Positions 19,150 through 22,157 of a stretch of 22,157 nucleotides of DNA are shown here, piece by piece. Below the pieces are notes generated by a model. That model was not told where the DNA came from. It was given only the letters and a program-made list of their open reading frames with translations, and did not search any database. The translations under genes were made by a program, and so were the position numbers. This DNA is from Amanita rubescens (Eukaryota > Basidiomycota > Agaricomycetes > Agaricales > Amanitaceae), in assembly GCA_015039365.1 (NCBI GenBank), contig WION01000735.1, positions 1 to 22,157 of the forward strand, given 5' to 3'. How positions within the stretch are numbered: the first letter of the stretch is position 1; every line of letters begins with the position of its first letter.

Positions 19150-20000
19150 ACAAGCTCCTCGTCAGCGCAATTCTCGTCATGCTCGGATGCGCTTTTGCTG
19201 GATCTCGCCCTTGTCAGGTGAGGTAATATCACTGCGTGACCTTGGTGAACGTGTGAGGGGGAGTCGTAATTTCTAGAAACAAAGAATAAATGAAAAGGGA
19301 CGGCTTGGGAGACGTATTCAACAAAGGGAAAAGGCAAGCGAACTAGAAAATACGTACGATCGGACTCGGATTTCGCCGGTATGCTTTGCTCTTCGCGTCC
19401 TGACCCCGTACTTTTCTGATGGGCTTGGTGAGCTCCACCTTCTTGTTCTCGTCTGATGATCCGACGGAGAAGGAAAATGCCAAGATCGTATGTCAACAGA
19501 TCGTTCGCGAGGTGGGGTAGACACTGGTAGACAAGGGTAGACAATGGAGCAATGACTAGCAACGTGGTTCTAATCGGCACCTTGACGACTTCGCTTGCTC
19601 GCGCGGCGTAAACATCATACCGGGAGCAGCAGTGGAACGACAGACGCTTACCTAGTACCGATAGCTGGTACGAGAATTGGAGAACTGAAGGGAGTTTGAT
19701 CGAATACGACCCTGCAGATAGACAGATAGAGAGAGCGCATCAGTTAAATGGGGAGTAACACAAACAAGTACGGCAACGCACAGCTTTTCGACTCTCTAGG
19801 CCCAAGCGAAAGGTTGACAGCTAGCATAGAAGGTTGAGAATCAAATGTCGGAAGGGGAAACTGTGGATCGACGGATAAGTCTAGATCTGGCGTTTCGGCT
19901 TTACCTGAGCCGCTTCATTTCTGTTGGTCAGCCGTGGAACACTGAGGTGGAGGTTGGGAAAAGGATTGTTTGGTATGTGGAGGTGCGCACTGCGCGAGAA
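19150..20000 (-). CDS. Possible unrecognised spliced gene
   Basis: Several splice-like signals line up on the minus strand. An exon reading FPLPTFDSQPSMLAVNLSLG follows a CACAG acceptor. A 70-nt intron with a TTTAACTGAT branch site and pyrimidine tract ends in CTGCAG. Next comes VVFDQTPFSSPILVPAIGT and a GTAAGC donor. Further down, after ATCATCAG, comes either REQEGGAHQAHQKSTGSGRE or, in another frame, KKVELTKPIRKVRGQDAKS. A last intron runs from GTACGT to TTTCTAG. I cannot join all parts into one frame or recognise the product, and the plus strand has competing short frames. Treat it as a gene candidate only. Confidence 0.3.
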
Positions 20001-20154
20001 GACAGACTTGGATCCTTTCGCCGCTAAGTGAATATTCGAATTGTCGTAGTTTTCGGCTAGTATGATCGTATTACATCAAATCTATCGTGCTTCTGTACCT
20101 CCACTTCTCCTGCCCTCTTTCTTTCCCGATTGTTGACCGGATTGTCCTAATATT

Positions 20155-20975
20155 TTAGCCCTCAACTGCTTCCGTGCGACTAGTTTCCGCAGCCGCAGCC
20201 TCGGAACCATGTTCCATTGCTCCCCGATGTCCCGCAGCCGCGGTCTCCTCTCCATGCTCGCCTTTGTGGACGATCTTGGCCCTCTTCGCCTCCTTGCCTG
20301 CTTCCCTCTCAGTCGCTCCCTGCTCAGGTGCAGTCACAACCTCCTTCTTTCCCTTCTCCATGTCAACATCCTCGCCTTCCTTCGCTTCACCTTCTTCCCG
20401 CTTCCGCTTTTCGCCCACAGCTGCTTCCTCTGCGGCCTTCTTCCGCCCACGTCCCCCGACTTTCTTGGCGCCAGCTTTGGCAGGCTTTTTGCCTGCCTCT
20501 CCGGTAGCTTTTTTGCTCTTCTTTGCTCCTCTTGCCGGCTTCTTTTTTTCTCCTTCAGTTGTTTGTTTCTCGCCGGTCTCCTGAGCTGGCTGGGCCTCCT
20601 GTGAAGGACCTGCAGTGGCACCACTCTCCTCAGTGGCAACATCACCACCCTGGCCTCCTTCTTGCGCTGCTGTCTCTTCGTCGCCGCCACCACGAAGCCT
20701 TTTCAGCTCGCTGGCGCGCTTGACGACGTCATTACCGTCGCGTTCAATGTGAACTGCTGGATTGCTTTTATCGGCATTTTTATGAACGCGCTTTCCCTTT
20801 GACTCTATCTCGAGTTTACCGGATGTCTTCACTTCCGCGACTTTGCCTTTAGGATGTCCGCCACCCCAGTTCCAGGATACTGAAACAGATGTGAATGAGT
20901 ATGTCGCGCAACTGGAAATTATGATAGCACGGATTGCGAACCTTCATCACCTACTTGAATATTACTGTCCGACAT
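20155..20975 (-). CDS. HVA1/DUF2945 TUDOR-domain protein with long Lys/Glu/Ala-rich tail, intact
   Basis: Two exons give about 252 residues. The N-terminus reads MSDSNIQVGDE, spliced to VSWNWGGGHPKGKVAEVK, then KRVHKNADKSNPAVHIERDG and NDVVKRASEL, the signature of the hypervirulence-associated protein TUDOR domain (DUF2945), a small SH3-like barrel common in fungi and bacteria. The remaining 170 residues are low-complexity and strongly charged, with basic clusters (KKPARGAKKSKK, GGRGRKK, GEKRKREE, KEAKRAK) that look like nuclear-localisation or DNA-binding tails; the family is usually only about 70-100 residues, so the tail is lineage-specific. The intron, about 20941-20880, has a weak GTTCGC donor but is needed to join VGDE to VSWNW. 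The molecular role of the family is not established. Confidence 0.8.
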
Positions 20976-22157
20976 GCAGCCTGATGATCAATAAAGTTAA
21001 GTTGTAAATGTAACGGGCTACAGGAGAAAGGTTTGAAATGAGAAACCGTTACAAGGTGGCTGAGAGTCTGAGACATCGTGATGACGTCACATAGATCGAG
21101 ACGTACAACGGAGACTGGATGAAAGGACATCCTCCTTTCGCGCAATTGCAAGATTCGACGTCAGTTCGTTATTAGGGTCACTTGCGCGTGCCCGAAACAT
21201 CGTCGTCCTCATGTTCCTTTCAAATTGATCGCGATTTCTTGGTAGTCTTTAGAATACTTTTGGGTGGCGTCGTGCCAATAGAGCCTATCCCTGCTGATGG
21301 TTAAAACGTTAAAGAACGCGTCAAAATTAGGAATAGCGTATGGATAACGAAGGAGGTGAAAAGAAGAAAGAAAAAATGAAGTAAAATATTACGCAAAATT
21401 GCCCCCCTTCACTCTTAAAGTTGACGTGAGATGTAAGTCACATTTCTAGCCATCTTATTTAAAAAAACTTGCAGCTTTGATGGTCAGCGTCGATTTCGCC
21501 ACATGTTGGCATTCGGACTGTCACGCATCACGCGCACGTCGTCGTCAGTCTTTCATCAAAGATAAACAAAGGATGCAACAGGACTCCTGACGAGGTTCAA
21601 CGCCACTTGCCTATCAGTGCCACATCTTCGTCATATCTAGCCTTATGGCGCAACTCCGGTGTCCTAGAAGCAGAAGTAGTTTTCTCGTGATCCGAAGAAA
21701 TGCGGTGGTACCACCAAATAGAGTTCTTTATCAATGCCCAAAGGTCAACTGATTTGCATGACCCTCCCACGTAAGGTCCCGCGCATACTCCGTTAGGTCT
21801 GTTCCGATATGATCGCGACATTTGGATATAACGGGATTTGAGCGATTCAACTCATCTGTTTTGGTGAGCCCCGATATACTTGGTTTTCTTGTGAAAGACT
21901 CAACGGAGACATATTATAAAGCCAAAATGCAGCCTGTCATTGGACCTCTGCAAGCGGGTACATATATCGTAGAGGTAGCCGAAGCCCCATGGTAGTGAAG
22001 AACGATCGGTCGAAGTTTGTGTGGATCGAACTGATGAAGTAGCGAAAGTAAGAGTCTCAAGTTGCTGCATGAGATTCAATTTAACATGTATTAGTGAGTT
22101 ATCGAGAGAATGGGAAACGATGTGTATAGTGCACGACGAAAGATTTGAATGTGGTCC
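20976..22157. other. Upstream region and window end, no convincing gene
   Basis: This 1.2-kb stretch holds the promoter side of the TUDOR gene, including one CRE-type palindrome. A minus-strand frame at 21597-21821 has no recognised motif. A short plus-strand frame from 21927 is discussed among the rejected items. Confidence 0.4.
21082..21089. promoter_or_regulatory. CRE-type palindrome TGACGTCA
   Basis: A perfect ATF/CREB bZIP site 107 bp before the ATG of the TUDOR gene, so placed where an activator could act. Binding is inferred from the consensus only. Confidence 0.4.

Noticed and set aside
20174..20723. Plus-strand frames rich in Ser, Pro and Leu
   Set aside because: They are antisense shadows of the Lys/Glu/Ala-rich tail of the TUDOR gene.
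21915..22000. Plus-strand frame with LQAGTYIVEVAEAP, resembling the start of the I66-like inhibitor, after a TATAAA
   Set aside because: It stops after 22 residues at TAG, the TATA run is only 7 nt before the ATG, and no later exon was found. The similarity to LSPGIYHIVVAELGG is too short to claim a second gene or relic.
1..22157. CRISPR array, prokaryotic operon, rRNA or integrated virus
   Set aside because: No spaced identical repeats, no polycistronic arrangement and no viral hallmark frames; dense spliceosomal introns show a fungal nuclear locus.

Overview
The window reads as nuclear DNA of a filamentous fungus, most likely an Agaricomycete (mushroom-forming basidiomycete). The genes are split by many short introns of about 46-60 nt with GTRNGT-type donors, CTRAC-like branch sites and YAG acceptors. 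The gene families also fit: a GT61 glycosyltransferase, an F-box protein, a long 2OG-Fe(II) oxygenase, a secreted phosphodiesterase-type hydrolase, a mycocypin/cospin-like protease inhibitor and an HVA1/DUF2945 TUDOR protein. All exon chains were joined by eye from conserved motifs and splice signals, so exact junctions are proposals.

Layout. 1-422 (-): TFIIA gamma subunit, partial, with two reading-frame breaks. 549-2518 (-): GT61-type glycosyltransferase, about ten exons, broken by a 160-bp tandem duplication and a 1-nt deletion. 2980-3315 (+): a miniature copy of the GPI-anchored protein encoded intact at 4201-5779 (+). A relic of a second GT61 5' end (about 3470-3600, -) lies between them, so a divergent GT61/GPI-protein pair seems to have been duplicated and then eroded. 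6716-8356 (-): F-box protein. 8645-12210 (+): 2OG-Fe(II) dioxygenase, interrupted by a 336-bp MITE-like element. 12248-14119: a 1.87-kb inverted-repeat element holding a tRNA-like segment and a minisatellite. 14620-15975 (-): intact endonuclease/exonuclease/phosphatase-fold hydrolase. 16156-17211 (-): truncated, frameshifted integrase-like reading frame. 17781-17939: poly(A)-tailed retroposed insert. 18211-18829 (-): intact I66-like protease inhibitor. 19150-20000: possible unrecognised spliced gene. 20155-20975 (-): intact HVA1/DUF2945 TUDOR protein. 20976-22157: no convincing gene.

The genes form no pathway or operon. What stands out is the amount of recent remodelling: at least three mobile insertions with target-site duplications, a tandem duplication inside a gene, an eroded gene-pair duplication, and several 1-2 nt indels in otherwise conserved frames. 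Four genes are intact, so the small indels could be assembly errors or real decay; the sequence alone does not decide. I did not find a convincing undescribed multi-gene system. The best leads are the MITE whose removal restores the oxygenase frame exactly, the 1.87-kb element with 4-bp target duplication, and the miniaturised GPI-protein paralogue.
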